DNA of 64,000 nt. Origin: Paenibacillus pabuli. Its GTDB lineage: Bacteria > Bacillota > Bacilli > Paenibacillales > Paenibacillaceae. The stretch lies in assembly GCF_039831995.1 (NCBI RefSeq), contig NZ_JBDOIO010000003.1:1736001-1800000 (forward strand). The letters run 5' to 3'. The translations under genes and the position numbers were made by a program. Positions 1 to 9,718 of the stretch are shown in pieces (position 1 is the stretch's first letter; every line of letters starts with the position of its first letter). The notes under the pieces are model-generated. The model saw only the letters and a program-made list of their open reading frames with translations. It made no database searches and was not told where the DNA came from.

Positions 1-48
1 ATCATTAGACTCATCAATAAACATGGATAAGTATTGGTTCATGTCCAT
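1..48 (-). CDS. cheA: CheA chemotaxis histidine kinase, N-terminal fragment (runs off window)
   Basis: Only the first 16 codons are present, reading MDMNQYLSMFIDESND, the characteristic start of CheA in Bacillales. An ideal ribosome binding site, GGAGGAGGTG, lies just before the ATG. The gene follows cheB by about 33 bases and should continue beyond the left edge. CheA is the kinase that phosphorylates CheY and CheB in response to receptor signals. The residues shown are the start of the phosphotransfer (Hpt) domain. The call rests on these residues plus the expected cheB-cheA order. Confidence 0.85.
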   Translation of the reverse strand, partial: MDMNQYLSMFIDESND

Positions 49-81
49 TGTGAGGCACCTCCTCCATGAGTTACACTCCGT

Positions 82-1494
82 TTATTTCACTGCTTGAACA
101 AGTTTTGGGGCAATCTCCTGCAAAGGCAGAAGATGACGTACGCATTGCAGCTCTACAGCAGAACGCGGCATTCCATACACAACACAGGTCTCTTCATTTT
201 CCGCAAAGGTGGACGTGACACCCGCTTCATACAGTTTTTTCATCATTCGCGCTCCATCACTGCCCATACCCGTCAATAGAACCAAATGCCGCTGAAGCGA
301 CGTAAATGGCAATAACGACTCAAACATCGTATCCACAGAAGGCCGATGACCATTCACCGGATGCTCCTCTGTAAGCTTCAGGATGTACTTTCCATCCGAC
401 GTTTTACTTACTATGATGTGATATCCACCAGGAGCGATATATGCGGAACCTTTCTTTAGAACCATACCTTCTTCCGCTTCAACGACATGCAGCGGACTGA
501 AGGTATTCAGTCTTTGTGCCAGAGACCGGGTAAAATTGGGCGGCATGTGCTGCACAATAATGACAGGTGCAGGCAAATCAGCAGGTAGTTCCTCAAGCAA
601 AGTTTTAAGTGCTCTTGGACCTCCTGTAGAGCAGCCAATAGCGACAATTTTGTTGAATGCGCCCTCAGTTCCCGTTACTGCTTTTGGTAACGATTGACTT
701 GAGGTTGCAGCCACCTGCTCCACTGCCGAGCGTAATGGTTCAGAATTCCTTAACTCCTTCGGAATAGGAAGGGGCTTAATATGTTTAGGCACCTTAGTCT
801 CTTTAGGGTTAGGAATACGATCTGGACTCTTTGCAGCTTCCCGTTTTTTGTCTGACTGATCTTTTTTCTGATCCACCAGCGGCATGTTTCGCTGCAGCAC
901 CTTGGACTGGAGTCGCTCACTTGGTTCACTGTTTGGCCGTGTAACTGGCTGTACAGGATCAATCCTTTTTTGAGCGGGTTCCTTACGAACTTGCGTAGGT
1001 GCATCTCGCTGTACCCGCTGAGATTGCCGCAAGAGATTATCTTGAATCTCTTCGCTCTTTTGCGTGGATGCCTCGCGGTCCGCTTTTCGCTTGATTTCGT
1101 TCATGGCAGCCCGCATTCGCTCGACGAGAGCCTTGCCTACCTGAGCTATATCCTGATCATGTGAAATGGAAGGCTTTCGTATAAAATCGAATGCTCCAGC
1201 CTCAAGCGCCATGATGGTTTCTTTCATACCTTGTTCATTAATACCTGATAGCATAATTACAGGTACCGATGATTGTTGCATGATTGACTTCAGTGCATCC
1301 AGCCCATTCATTTCAGGCATTTCTACATCCATCGTAATTACATCAGGCTTTAAATCCACTGCTTTTTGAATTGCTTCCTTGCCGGTTGAAGCTGTTGCCG
1401 CCACTTTGAATTCCGGATCCGCTTCAATTAAATCCGTGACAATTTTGCGCATAAAAGCGGAATCATCGACAACCAATACTTGATACACCGCCAT
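82..1494 (-). CDS. cheB: CheB protein-glutamate methylesterase/deamidase, chemotaxis response regulator
   Basis: This 470-residue protein removes methyl groups from chemoreceptors and deamidates receptor glutamines, so it takes part in adaptation. Residues 1-120 form a receiver domain with acidic residues D10 and D11 and phosphoacceptor D56 in the MDVEMPEM motif. The methylesterase domain spans about 280-470, with the catalytic triad visible as S289 (GCSTGG), H316 (VQHMPP) and D413 (GMGSDG). Between the two domains is an unusually long charged linker, about residues 125-280, rich in K, R, P, Q and S. This makes the protein clearly longer than the roughly 350 residues usual for the family. It lies 33 bases after flhG and just before cheA. 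Function is secure; the role of the linker is unknown. Confidence 0.95.
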   Translation of the reverse strand: MAVYQVLVVDDSAFMRKIVTDLIEADPEFKVAATASTGKEAIQKAVDLKPDVITMDVEMPEMNGLDALKSIMQQSSVPVIMLSGINEQGMKETIMALEAGAFDFIRKPSISHDQDIAQVGKALVERMRAAMNEIKRKADREASTQKSEEIQDNLLRQSQRVQRDAPTQVRKEPAQKRIDPVQPVTRPNSEPSERLQSKVLQRNMPLVDQKKDQSDKKREAAKSPDRIPNPKETKVPKHIKPLPIPKELRNSEPLRSAVEQVAATSSQSLPKAVTGTEGAFNKIVAIGCSTGGPRALKTLLEELPADLPAPVIIVQHMPPNFTRSLAQRLNTFSPLHVVEAEEGMVLKKGSAYIAPGGYHIIVSKTSDGKYILKLTEEHPVNGHRPSVDTMFESLLPFTSLQRHLVLLTGMGSDGARMMKKLYEAGVTSTFAENEETCVVYGMPRSAVELQCVRHLLPLQEIAPKLVQAVK

Positions 1495-1527
1495 GTTTTG
1501 TCCACCTCTGTTTCCTTTTTTCAGAAA

Positions 1528-2415
1528 TCATGTTGTCTTCCTAAGCCACTTTTTCATAAATCCCCTGATTCCTGTCAAGGTTCCGGCTTCGTTAACCGCA
1601 GGTTCAGCCAAATAGCGAAGGGCGAGCCGCTGTATATCTCTGGAAGCTTTTGAATGGGGATAAGCCAGGCTATAGGGCACCTGTCTCTTCACCGCTTTAA
1701 CGACATTCGGATCTTCAGAAACATACCCAAGCAGGGGGATATCCGTTTGCAAAAACCGCTTGGCTACTCCTGCTATTTTGTCCGCCACCTGTTCCGACTC
1801 CTGTTCATTTTCAACACGGTTAACGACCATCCGAAAAGGTGTAGCATTTTCCTGACCATGCATCACTTTGACCAGTGCATATGCATCGGTTATGGAAGTG
1901 GGTTCAGGAGTGGTTATAATCATACATTCGTCAGCTGCACCAATAAACTTCATATTTTCTCTAGAGAGCCCCGCCCCGGTATCAAATATGACATAGTCCA
2001 TTTCCTGCGCAACCATTTCCACTTGCTCTGCAAAAAATTCCAAATCACGGTCCGACAACGAAAATAACTCTTTCATGCCCGATCCGCCTGCAATATAGGG
2101 TAGTCCGTTCGCCCCAAGCTGAATGATTTCCTGTATGGACTTCTGCCGATACAACAAATGATACAGATTATAGGGAGATGAAGTCCCCATAAGGACATCA
2201 ATATTAGCCATGCCGATATCTGCATCAAATACGAGTACCTTCCTGCCCAGAGTTTGCAGCGCAAGTGCAAAGTTCAAAGTGAAATTGGATTTTCCTACTC
2301 CGCCTTTTCCGCTAGCAATCGTTAGGATTTTGGAAGAGCGGCCACTGCGCTGGATTTTGTCCACTCCACTCGGTGCTGACACCAAACTTCGAAGAGAGGC
2401 TGCCTGGTCCTTCAT
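1528..2415 (-). CDS. flhG: FlhG (YlxH/FleN) MinD-like ATPase controlling flagellar number and position
   Basis: This 295-residue ParA/MinD-family ATPase has a deviant Walker A motif, SGKGGVGKS, at about residues 34-42, and the DADIGMANIDVL segment after it. Its N-terminal stretch before the ATPase is short and basic and includes the region that, in the family, stimulates the FlhF GTPase. FlhG works with FlhF to set flagellar number and placement, and in Bacillus it binds C-ring proteins FliM and FliY. The start codon overlaps the flhF stop in an ATGA arrangement, so the two are translationally coupled. All key motifs look intact. Confidence 0.93.
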   Translation of the reverse strand: MKDQAASLRSLVSAPSGVDKIQRSGRSSKILTIASGKGGVGKSNFTLNFALALQTLGRKVLVFDADIGMANIDVLMGTSSPYNLYHLLYRQKSIQEIIQLGANGLPYIAGGSGMKELFSLSDRDLEFFAEQVEMVAQEMDYVIFDTGAGLSRENMKFIGAADECMIITTPEPTSITDAYALVKVMHGQENATPFRMVVNRVENEQESEQVADKIAGVAKRFLQTDIPLLGYVSEDPNVVKAVKRQVPYSLAYPHSKASRDIQRLALRYLAEPAVNEAGTLTGIRGFMKKWLRKTT

Positions 2416-3770
2416 TTCGCGAGCTCTCCCAGCAATTGTTTAGTCAGTGACGCTGGATCGGGTTTGAGCAAATCATCGGGAACATTCTGTCCATTGGTCA
2501 CATAGGCAAGTTTCAACGGGAAGTGATGCAGCAGATTAATCATTGGACCACAGGTACCCGTTTCGTCCATCTTGGTGAAAATGATTTTATCCAACCCATA
2601 CTTGCTGAAATGTTCGGTAATTTCAAACATATCCGTACTTTTGGATGTCATGCTCATGACGAGAAAGGTTTCACTGTTCTCTACGGGTGCCAGCAGGCTT
2701 TGCAACTCAGAAACAAGTAATTCGTTTCTATAGTTTCTTCCTGCAGTATCCATGAAGATCAGATCACAATCCTGCAAACGAGATATAGCTCGTTGCGTAT
2801 CTCCTGGAGACTGTACCACCTCAAGCGGAACATTCAAAATGGAAGCGTAGGTTCTAAGCTGTTCTACTGCTGATATACGGTACGTATCCGATGTAATAAA
2901 TCCAACTTTACGATGATGCTTAAACATCTGCTCAGCAGCCAGTTTGGCAATGGTCGTTGTTTTCCCCACACCTGTGGGTCCAGCGACATAAACGATTCGA
3001 GTGCCAGGCAATATCCCTGCATCGATACGTTCCTCCAGAAACGTTAAAATCTGCTGCTGAACCGACTGAACAATTTCTTTTTCGTCCAGTTCTTTAGCAT
3101 TCAACTGCGCCTCAACCGTTTCAAACCATGATTCGAAAACATCCGCCTGCACCTCTTGATAAATCAGCCGCTCTTTGAGAGAGAGAAACTCTTCAGGTAC
3201 AGGGTCAGCAAATTCATTTTGTCTGGATAATTGAGTCATCATCTTTTTGAGCTCTTTCAGTTCAGACATCAGTTCAACCTGTTGCCCCTGTTTGTCTTGT
3301 TCCTGCATGGAAGGAGACGATGAAACCGAAAAATCCGCCCCTTCCGGTCGCGGTTTATAATCCATGCTTGACTCAAATTTACCGAGCCCTCTGTCTGAAT
3401 TGATGTTCGTCGATCCAACATGAGCAGCGGTTTCCTTGCGTTTTTCATCCGCATATTGTTCAACAATCTGTGCAGCCGATTCCGATTCATTGGCTTCGTT
3501 CACAAATGAACGAGCCGTTTGCCTGTACGCTTCAGGAACATACGAACGAGGTACTGACGCAATTTGGTTCTGTACTTGCTTCTTGGCTTCTTTTTTCTCT
3601 TCCTCTTCAACTGCAGCCACAACTTCAATTCTTTTTTTGCGAAACATCCCCATCATTCCGCCCACCTTAATTTCTTTGGTGGACAGAATGACAGCATTAC
3701 TTCCCAGGTCTTTCCGAATTTGAAGCATAGCTTCGGGCATGGTCTCAACAATATATTGTTTTACTCTCAT
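2412..3770 (-). CDS. flhF: FlhF SRP-type GTPase for flagellar placement
   Basis: This 452-residue protein is the third SRP-type GTPase in the window, after Ffh and FtsY. The N-terminal B domain (about 1-170) is charged and poorly conserved. The NG domain follows, with G1 motif [10 protein letters not shown] near residue 267, DTAGRN, and TKMDETGTCG. FlhF marks the site of flagellar assembly at the membrane and is switched off by FlhG. It overlaps flhA by 4 bases (ATGA) and flhG by 4 bases, so the flhA-flhF-flhG block is tightly coupled. Confidence 0.94.
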   Translation of the reverse strand: MRVKQYIVETMPEAMLQIRKDLGSNAVILSTKEIKVGGMMGMFRKKRIEVVAAVEEEEKKEAKKQVQNQIASVPRSYVPEAYRQTARSFVNEANESESAAQIVEQYADEKRKETAAHVGSTNINSDRGLGKFESSMDYKPRPEGADFSVSSSPSMQEQDKQGQQVELMSELKELKKMMTQLSRQNEFADPVPEEFLSLKERLIYQEVQADVFESWFETVEAQLNAKELDEKEIVQSVQQQILTFLEERIDAGILPGTRIVYVAGPTGVGKTTTIAKLAAEQMFKHHRKVGFITSDTYRISAVEQLRTYASILNVPLEVVQSPGDTQRAISRLQDCDLIFMDTAGRNYRNELLVSELQSLLAPVENSETFLVMSMTSKSTDMFEITEHFSKYGLDKIIFTKMDETGTCGPMINLLHHFPLKLAYVTNGQNVPDDLLKPDPASLTKQLLGELAK

Positions 3771-5800
3771 AAGTTCACCACTCCGACACTTTGGATTTCA
3801 ACATTCGGTTCCAACTCACTATAGGAAAGCACCGGTATGTCCTGCATGGTGCGTTCAATGACTTGACGCAGGTACATACGAATGGTTGGAGAAGTCAATA
3901 CGACAGGTTGTTGGCCTGATTGAATTAATCGATTGACCTGCTCGGTCAATTTTTGATACACACTTTGTGTAGACGCAGGATCCAGTGCAAGGTAACTTCC
4001 TTGATCGGACTGCTGTACACTTTCAGCAATTTTCTTTTCCAATCCAGGTCCAACCGTAATCACTCTAAGTGTTTCACCTTTTTGGGAGAACTGTTGGGTA
4101 ATTTGACGGGAAAGCGATTGTCTTACGTACTCAGTGAGGACATCCGGGTCTTTGGTATAAGTCCCATAGTCAGCCAGCGTCTCGAAAATCGTGACCATAT
4201 CCCGGATGGAAATTTTCTCACGCAGAAGCTTAGCCAGCACCTTTTGTACATCCCCAATGGCCAAAACCGATGGAATCAGTTCATCCACAAGTGCAGCATA
4301 GTTCTCTCTGAGATTATCCACAAGCGCCTTCGTCTCTTGTCTGCCGAGAAGCTCATGCGCATGTTTCTTAATCAGTTCTGTCAGATGGGTAGCCACAACG
4401 GAAGGCGGATCCACAACGGTGTAACCTGCAAGTTCAGCTCGATCTTTGGTCACTTCGTCGATCCACAGAGCAGGAAGGCCAAAAGCCGGTTCCGTCGTCT
4501 CAATTCCTGTCACAGACTCCTCTTCGTACCCTGGGCTCATAGCCAGATAATGATTAAGCAGCAATTCACCGCCACCAACCACATTACCCTTGATCTTAAT
4601 GACATACTCATTAGGTCTCAATTGAATATTGTCTCGAATCCGAATGACGGGGACAACGAGCCCTAATTCAAGTGCACATTGTCTACGTATCATAATAATC
4701 CGATCCAGTAGATCTCCGCCCTGCTGGTTATCCGCCAGAGGAATCAAACCGTATCCAAATTCGAACTCGATTGGATCAACCTGAAGCAAGTTAATTACAC
4801 TTTCTGGACTTCTAACCTCTTCGATCTGTTGCTCCTCCTCCATCTGTTCTTCTGCCTCTTGTTTAGATTTCAGCGTATTTTGCATTCTCCAAGCGGCAAA
4901 AGCCAGTATACCTGCCAGAGGTATGGTCGTAATGGCGTGAATTGGAGTGAAGAAACCAAGCATTGCTATTACAAAAGCTACAATATATATGAGCGTCGGG
5001 TATGTAAACAACTGCCCCGTAATATCATCTGCCAAGTTTCCTTCTGATGACGCTCTAGTGACGATAAGACCCGCTGCTGTAGAAATCAGAAGCGCAGGAA
5101 TCTGACTGACCAATCCATCCCCGATTGTTAATACAGAATAAGTGGACAACGCATCTGCAAACGAGAGACCATGTATGGTCATACCGATAATAAATCCACC
5201 AATGAGATTGATCAGCAAGATGATAATACTCGCGATCGCGTCTCCTTTTACGAATTTACTCGCACCATCCATTGCACCGTAGAAGTCTGCCTCTCTCTCA
5301 ATTTTGGAACGACGCTCACGCGCCTGTTGCTCATTGATCAAGCCTGCATTTAAGTCCGCATCAATACTCATCTGTTTACCGGGCATCGCATCGAGTGTAA
5401 ACCGTGCTGCAACCTCAGCTACACGTTCTGAACCCTTGGTGATTACGATAAACTGAACAACGACCAGTATGAGGAAGACGATAAAACCAATAGCAATTTG
5501 ACCGCCTGCGATCCAGCTACCAAATGTGGCTACGACAGATCCCGCGTCTCCTTCTCCAAGGATCAGCTTAGTTGTTGAGATATTTAATGCTAAGCGAAAC
5601 AGTGTAGTAATCAACAATAATGCCGGAAAAATGGAGAATTGCAACGCTTCCTTGCTGTTCATCGCGACGAGCAATATCATCAATGCAAGTGAAATGTTGA
5701 CAACAAGCAGCATGTCCAACAACCAGGTTGGGATCGGGAGAATCATCATTAACACAATGCCAATGATACCCGCAAGGACAGCAATATCTTTTGTTTTCAA
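3767..5800 (-). CDS. flhA: FlhA flagellar type III export gate protein
   Basis: At 677 residues this is the normal length for FlhA. The N-terminal half has about eight hydrophobic segments (residues about 5-310). Between membrane segments lies the conserved FHIPEP-family cytoplasmic loop, including RFTLDAMPGKQMSIDADLNAG. The C-terminal cytoplasmic domain (about 345-677) docks chaperone-substrate complexes. FlhA forms the nonameric export gate, and works with FlhB and FliPQR. It starts 24 bases after the flhB stop and shares ATGA with flhF. Confidence 0.96.
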   Translation of the reverse strand: MKTKDIAVLAGIIGIVLMMILPIPTWLLDMLLVVNISLALMILLVAMNSKEALQFSIFPALLLITTLFRLALNISTTKLILGEGDAGSVVATFGSWIAGGQIAIGFIVFLILVVVQFIVITKGSERVAEVAARFTLDAMPGKQMSIDADLNAGLINEQQARERRSKIEREADFYGAMDGASKFVKGDAIASIIILLINLIGGFIIGMTIHGLSFADALSTYSVLTIGDGLVSQIPALLISTAAGLIVTRASSEGNLADDITGQLFTYPTLIYIVAFVIAMLGFFTPIHAITTIPLAGILAFAAWRMQNTLKSKQEAEEQMEEEQQIEEVRSPESVINLLQVDPIEFEFGYGLIPLADNQQGGDLLDRIIMIRRQCALELGLVVPVIRIRDNIQLRPNEYVIKIKGNVVGGGELLLNHYLAMSPGYEEESVTGIETTEPAFGLPALWIDEVTKDRAELAGYTVVDPPSVVATHLTELIKKHAHELLGRQETKALVDNLRENYAALVDELIPSVLAIGDVQKVLAKLLREKISIRDMVTIFETLADYGTYTKDPDVLTEYVRQSLSRQITQQFSQKGETLRVITVGPGLEKKIAESVQQSDQGSYLALDPASTQSVYQKLTEQVNRLIQSGQQPVVLTSPTIRMYLRQVIERTMQDIPVLSYSELEPNVEIQSVGVVNL

Positions 5801-5824
5801 TGAATGTACGGCCTCCGATCCCTT

Positions 5825-6907
5825 TTATTTCGTTCTGCCCTTTAATTTATATACATAAGCCAGCACCTCGGCTACCGCTTGAAACAAATCAGCCGGTATG
5901 GCGTCGCCAATCTCGGCCCTCTGGAACAATGCCCGTGCCAGCGGCTTGTTTTCCATTGTAATGACACCGTGCTCTTTGGCAATTTCCCTAATACGCAAGG
6001 CGACGTAATCCTGACCTTTAGCAATAATCTGAGGTGCCTCCATCTCAGACCCTTCATACTTCAGCGCCACCGCGAAGTGCGTCGGGTTTGTGATGATCAC
6101 ATCTGCATTAGGAACTTCTTGCATCATCCGCTGTACAGCCATACGACGCTGTCGTTCCCTGATTTTACCCTTGATCAGCGGGTCACCTTCCATTTTTTTA
6201 TACTCATCCTTGATGTCCTGTTTAGACATCCGAATGTTTTTCTCGTAATCGTATTTCTGATACATATAGTCGAACACTGCGAGTACCATTAAGGCCACAG
6301 CAATTTTGACACCCAGATTCAGGGTGATTGAAGCCGAAAAGTGTAATATGGCATCCAAAGAAAAATGAGAAAGCGAAGCAATATCCGATTGATAACTTGT
6401 AATCGTACTGTAGACCAGATAACCGATAATCGACATTTTCAGAATGGATTTTGCAAACTCCACTAACGAGCGGAGTGAGAAAATGTTTTTGAATCCTTTG
6501 ATCGGATCAAGCTTCTCAAGCTTTGGCTTCAATCCTTCTCCCACAAGTAGAAAACCAACCTGCATATAATTGACTATTAATGCGACCACTGCCGAACCTA
6601 TCAGTACGGGTGCAAGCAACAGCATAACTTCAATGCCATAGCGCATCATGAGGGCCATCACATTCTCGCCGGTAATCTCCAAGCTCAGCCGATTCATAAA
6701 GATATCTGTAAATAAGCGAACAATGCGTTCTTTGTAAAAATCACTGAAAACCATCATGATTAAAAAGGTGAACAGGAGAATGGATGCTCCGGAGATTTCC
6801 ATACTTTTGACAACCTGCCCCTTTTTACGCGTATCCTGCCTTTTTTTCGGGGTGGCTTTCTCCGTCTTCTCCCCTGCGAATAACTGAAGGTCAAGTTGAA
6901 GTTTCAT
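5825..6907 (-). CDS. flhB: FlhB flagellar export switch protein
   Basis: This 360-residue membrane protein has a basic N-terminus (EKTEKATPKKRQD), four membrane segments, and a cytoplasmic C-terminal domain. The autocleavage motif NPTH is present at residues 274-277, and cleavage after N274 is what allows the switch from hook to filament export when FliK signals. It sits 23 bases after fliR and 24 bases before flhA. A detached relative of its C-terminal domain, ylqH, is found at 38269-38577. Confidence 0.96.
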   Translation of the reverse strand: MKLQLDLQLFAGEKTEKATPKKRQDTRKKGQVVKSMEISGASILLFTFLIMMVFSDFYKERIVRLFTDIFMNRLSLEITGENVMALMMRYGIEVMLLLAPVLIGSAVVALIVNYMQVGFLLVGEGLKPKLEKLDPIKGFKNIFSLRSLVEFAKSILKMSIIGYLVYSTITSYQSDIASLSHFSLDAILHFSASITLNLGVKIAVALMVLAVFDYMYQKYDYEKNIRMSKQDIKDEYKKMEGDPLIKGKIRERQRRMAVQRMMQEVPNADVIITNPTHFAVALKYEGSEMEAPQIIAKGQDYVALRIREIAKEHGVITMENKPLARALFQRAEIGDAIPADLFQAVAEVLAYVYKLKGRTK

Positions 6908-6930
6908 TTGAATCCTGTCCTCCGTTTCCT

Positions 6931-7719
6931 TTAGCCCGGCCTCTGTCCGATCGTTCCAAGCAACTTCTCCATAGATCTAAACATCGCTTCGAACAATTGG
7001 CTAAATACAAAGGCGAAGCTCGGAACCATCAAAAGCAATATGGCGATTCCCACCAGTACCTTTAACGGCATACCGACAGCAAACACATTGAATTGAGGAG
7101 CAGTTTTAGCCAGAAAACCCAATCCTACATCCGTCAAAAACAAAGCCACTACAATGGGTGCCGACATTTGGAAGGCAAGCATAAAGGCCTCACCTAGCGT
7201 ATGAACGAGAAACTCAGCAATACTCCCGTCGGCCAATCGTATGAAAAAGGCATTGGATAGAGGTATCCAGCGATAGCTGTACACAATGGCGTCCAGAAGG
7301 TAGTGGTGTCCATTCATCGTCAGGAAGAGCAGCATAGCAAAAGCATATTTGAAATTACCCGTCAGCGGTGCAGAAGCACCAGTCATCGGATCAAATACAT
7401 TCGCCATACCAAAGCCAATCTGAAGGTCAATGAATGTTCCCGCCGTCTGAACGGCTGTCATGATTAGATAAGCTACAAAACCTAGTAGCAATCCTATTAA
7501 AATCTCCCGGATAATCAATAGAATGTAACTCAGATCAGTAGGCACTTCCTGATTCATGCCATAAACCACATAAACCGTTAATGTCACAAATGCCGAGAGA
7601 CCAATCTTGATGGAATTCGGCACATTTCGAGCTGAGAACACTGGAGCAGTTACAAAAAATGATGCAATTCGACAAAACATAAGCAGAGCGACAGGAAAAC
7701 TTTGCAACAATGTCTCCAT
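6931..7719 (-). CDS. fliR: FliR flagellar export apparatus membrane protein
   Basis: This 262-residue protein is almost entirely hydrophobic with about six membrane segments, typical in length and pattern of FliR. FliR forms the core of the export gate with FliP and FliQ. It starts about 10 bases after fliQ and is followed by flhB after 23 bases, the standard order. No anomalies were seen. Confidence 0.95.
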   Translation of the reverse strand: METLLQSFPVALLMFCRIASFFVTAPVFSARNVPNSIKIGLSAFVTLTVYVVYGMNQEVPTDLSYILLIIREILIGLLLGFVAYLIMTAVQTAGTFIDLQIGFGMANVFDPMTGASAPLTGNFKYAFAMLLFLTMNGHHYLLDAIVYSYRWIPLSNAFFIRLADGSIAEFLVHTLGEAFMLAFQMSAPIVVALFLTDVGLGFLAKTAPQFNVFAVGMPLKVLVGIAILLLMVPSFAFVFSQLFEAMFRSMEKLLGTIGQRPG

Positions 7720-7729
7720 CTGCGAAAGC

Positions 7730-7999
7730 CTACCCTATATATCTGTATAAATTATCAAGAATGTTATACGTGAAATCCACCAAAATATTTAAGATCCAAG
7801 GTCCGAATAAGAGCACTGCGAGAAGCACGGCAATAATTTTCGGTACAAAAGCTAATGTCTGCTCCTGAATTTGGGTCGTTGCTTGAAATACACTGATAAT
7901 GAGACCCACAACTAGAGCAAGTATAAGCATGGGTGCGCTGGCCAGCAGAGACGTGTATACTGCTTTCCCGGCCAGACCTATAACAAATTCTGAAGTCAT
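7730..7999 (-). CDS. fliQ: FliQ flagellar export apparatus membrane protein
   Basis: This 89-residue protein has two hydrophobic helices (about residues 15-40 and 50-75), as expected of FliQ, a small subunit of the FliPQR export pore. It begins MTSEFVIGLAGKAVY and lies between fliP and fliR. A GGAGGA-type ribosome binding site precedes the ATG. The family identity comes from size, helix pattern and position. Confidence 0.93.
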   Translation of the reverse strand: MTSEFVIGLAGKAVYTSLLASAPMLILALVVGLIISVFQATTQIQEQTLAFVPKIIAVLLAVLLFGPWILNILVDFTYNILDNLYRYIG

Positions 8000-8024
8000 G
8001 ACCGTCCTCCTTCAACTTTCCTGC

Positions 8025-8780
8025 TCATGTGTTAAAGCTCAGCAGCAGTGACTTCACTACAAGATACCAACCGTCCACAAGGACAAATAGCAATATCTTA
8101 AAAGGTAACGAGATCATGACCGGTGGGAGCATCATCATCCCCATAGCCATTAGTGTACTTGCAACCACAATGTCTATGACTAAAAACGGAATGAAAATCA
8201 TAAATCCCATCTGGAATGCTGTCTTTAATTCACTGATTGCATACGCTGGCACCATGACAGTGATCGGTATATCTTGATACGTTTTTGGTTGTTCGGTCTG
8301 ATTGTATTTCATAAAAAGCAGTAGATCTTTCTCCCTCGTGTGGGAGAACATGAATTTCTTTATGGGATCTTGAGCCTTTTCAAGCGCTTCCGTTTGCGTA
8401 ATGTCTCCTTTGAGATAAGGTTGAAGAGCTACCTGATTAATAGAAGACAGCGTCGGTGACATGATAAACAGTGTCAGGAAGAGCGCTAAACCGACAAGCA
8501 CCTGATTGGGCGGCATTTGTTGCGTCCCCAAGGATGTCCGTATAAAACCGAGAACGATAACAATTCGGGTGAAGCTGGTCATTAACACCAGTATTGCGGG
8601 TGCTATACTTAACACCGTAATTAACAGAATAATGGAAAGAGAACTCGTACTTGGTGTTCCCCCATCTCCGCTTCCGATTTGGATATCGATGTTCGGTATC
8701 GGTTCGGCAAAGGCAACCGTCACAGATGCCAGGCTGATAAGCCCCATCAAACAACATGCTAGCCAAATCTTTTTCTTCAT
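8025..8780 (-). CDS. fliP: FliP flagellar export apparatus membrane protein
   Basis: This 251-residue protein begins with a cleavable-type signal peptide (MKKKIWLACC to about AFA-EP, residues 1-26). FliP-family motifs follow, such as TSFTRIVIVLGFIR and the QMPPNQVL loop. Four membrane segments are predicted. FliP makes the pentameric core of the FliPQR export channel. Its ATG overlaps the fliO stop by 4 bases, and fliQ follows after 25 bases. Confidence 0.95.
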   Translation of the reverse strand: MKKKIWLACCLMGLISLASVTVAFAEPIPNIDIQIGSGDGGTPSTSSLSIILLITVLSIAPAILVLMTSFTRIVIVLGFIRTSLGTQQMPPNQVLVGLALFLTLFIMSPTLSSINQVALQPYLKGDITQTEALEKAQDPIKKFMFSHTREKDLLLFMKYNQTEQPKTYQDIPITVMVPAYAISELKTAFQMGFMIFIPFLVIDIVVASTLMAMGMMMLPPVMISLPFKILLFVLVDGWYLVVKSLLLSFNT

Positions 8781-9319
8781 GAATCCCTCGACCGATCTGT
8801 AGTATTGTCTTCTTCCAGGAGCTTTTCCATCTTTTCTTTTCGGTTAGGCATCTGCCGGAGTTTCGACTCGAATAACTCGTGAAAAGAGGCCGTATCCTCA
8901 AGTTCCATCTCCCTTGGTGGTTCTTTCTTACGCAAGCGGGATGCCAACTTGTTGATTAATGGTGAAAGGCTTCCTTGTTGTGAAGAAGCTTCTCTCTCAA
9001 ATGAATCAACGATTCTCTGTGCCTCTTCCAGATCTGAAATTTTGTCTAGCAATTGTATATTCTCGCCAACACCGACCAGATAGACATTGCCACCAATTTC
9101 TATGATCTGGAGTGACTTGTTAGGCCCCAGCCCCACACCACCCAAAATACGGACTGTACCACTTCGGAACCATTGTTGATTCCGTTTGTTCAAAAAGCGG
9201 AGCAGGTAGACGATAAGGACCAGGATGACGGCCAGGACGACAATCACCCATACTAGCTGAAAATAATAGTTGGTCCCAATGTCAGCTCCTCCAGGAGTAT
9301 CACCCTGCGCCATCATCAT
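8777..9319 (-). CDS. fliO: FliO (FliZ-like) flagellar biosynthetic protein
   Basis: This 180-residue protein has one strong membrane helix at about residues 21-43, followed by a cytoplasmic domain and a charged tail. The VRILGGVGLGPNKSLQIIEIGG stretch (about 57-77) is the conserved FliO core. FliO helps FliP assemble. I see no classic signal peptide before the helix, only a short MMMAQGDTPGG leader, so the N-terminus is probably outside the membrane. It lies between cheY (5 bases upstream) and fliP (ATGA overlap). Confidence 0.88.
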   Translation of the reverse strand: MMMAQGDTPGGADIGTNYYFQLVWVIVVLAVILVLIVYLLRFLNKRNQQWFRSGTVRILGGVGLGPNKSLQIIEIGGNVYLVGVGENIQLLDKISDLEEAQRIVDSFEREASSQQGSLSPLINKLASRLRKKEPPREMELEDTASFHELFESKLRQMPNRKEKMEKLLEEDNTTDRSRDS

Positions 9320-9324
9320 GTTTC

Positions 9325-9690
9325 TTAAACTCCCAGTGTTTTGCTGATAGCTTCGATGACTCGGTCAGACTGGAATGGCTTAACGATGAAATCTTTGGCA
9401 CCAGCCTGAATCGCATCAATTACCATCGCTTGTTGTCCCATAGCTGAACACATAATGACTTTAGCGTTCGCATCGATTTTCTTAATTTCTTTTAGTGCTG
9501 CAATTCCATCCATCTCAGGCATGGTAATATCCATCGTGATCAGATCAGGACGAAGTTCCTTAAATTTCTCAATTGCTTGTGCTCCATCCTGAGCCTCGCC
9601 AACGACCTCATATCCGTTTTTGGACAAAATGTCCCGGATCATCATTCTCATAAACGCAGCGTCGTCCACGACTAAAATTCGGTTTGCCAT
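9325..9690 (-). CDS. cheY: CheY chemotaxis response regulator
   Basis: This 121-residue single-domain receiver has acidic residues D9 and D10, phosphoacceptor D54 in ITMDITMPEMDG, S82 as the switch residue, and K104 in the FIVKPF motif. Phosphorylated CheY binds the N-terminal segments of FliM and FliY and alters motor rotation. In this operon it sits between fliY and fliO, as in Bacillus subtilis. All signature residues are present. Confidence 0.96.
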   Translation of the reverse strand: MANRILVVDDAAFMRMMIRDILSKNGYEVVGEAQDGAQAIEKFKELRPDLITMDITMPEMDGIAALKEIKKIDANAKVIMCSAMGQQAMVIDAIQAGAKDFIVKPFQSDRVIEAISKTLGV

Positions 9691-9718
9691 CTTGATTCAA
9701 GTCCTCCCTAAATTGTGC

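Noticed and set aside
3953..4666. A 237-codon plus-strand frame opposite flhA
   Set aside because: Antisense shadow of flhA, with no start site and biased composition.
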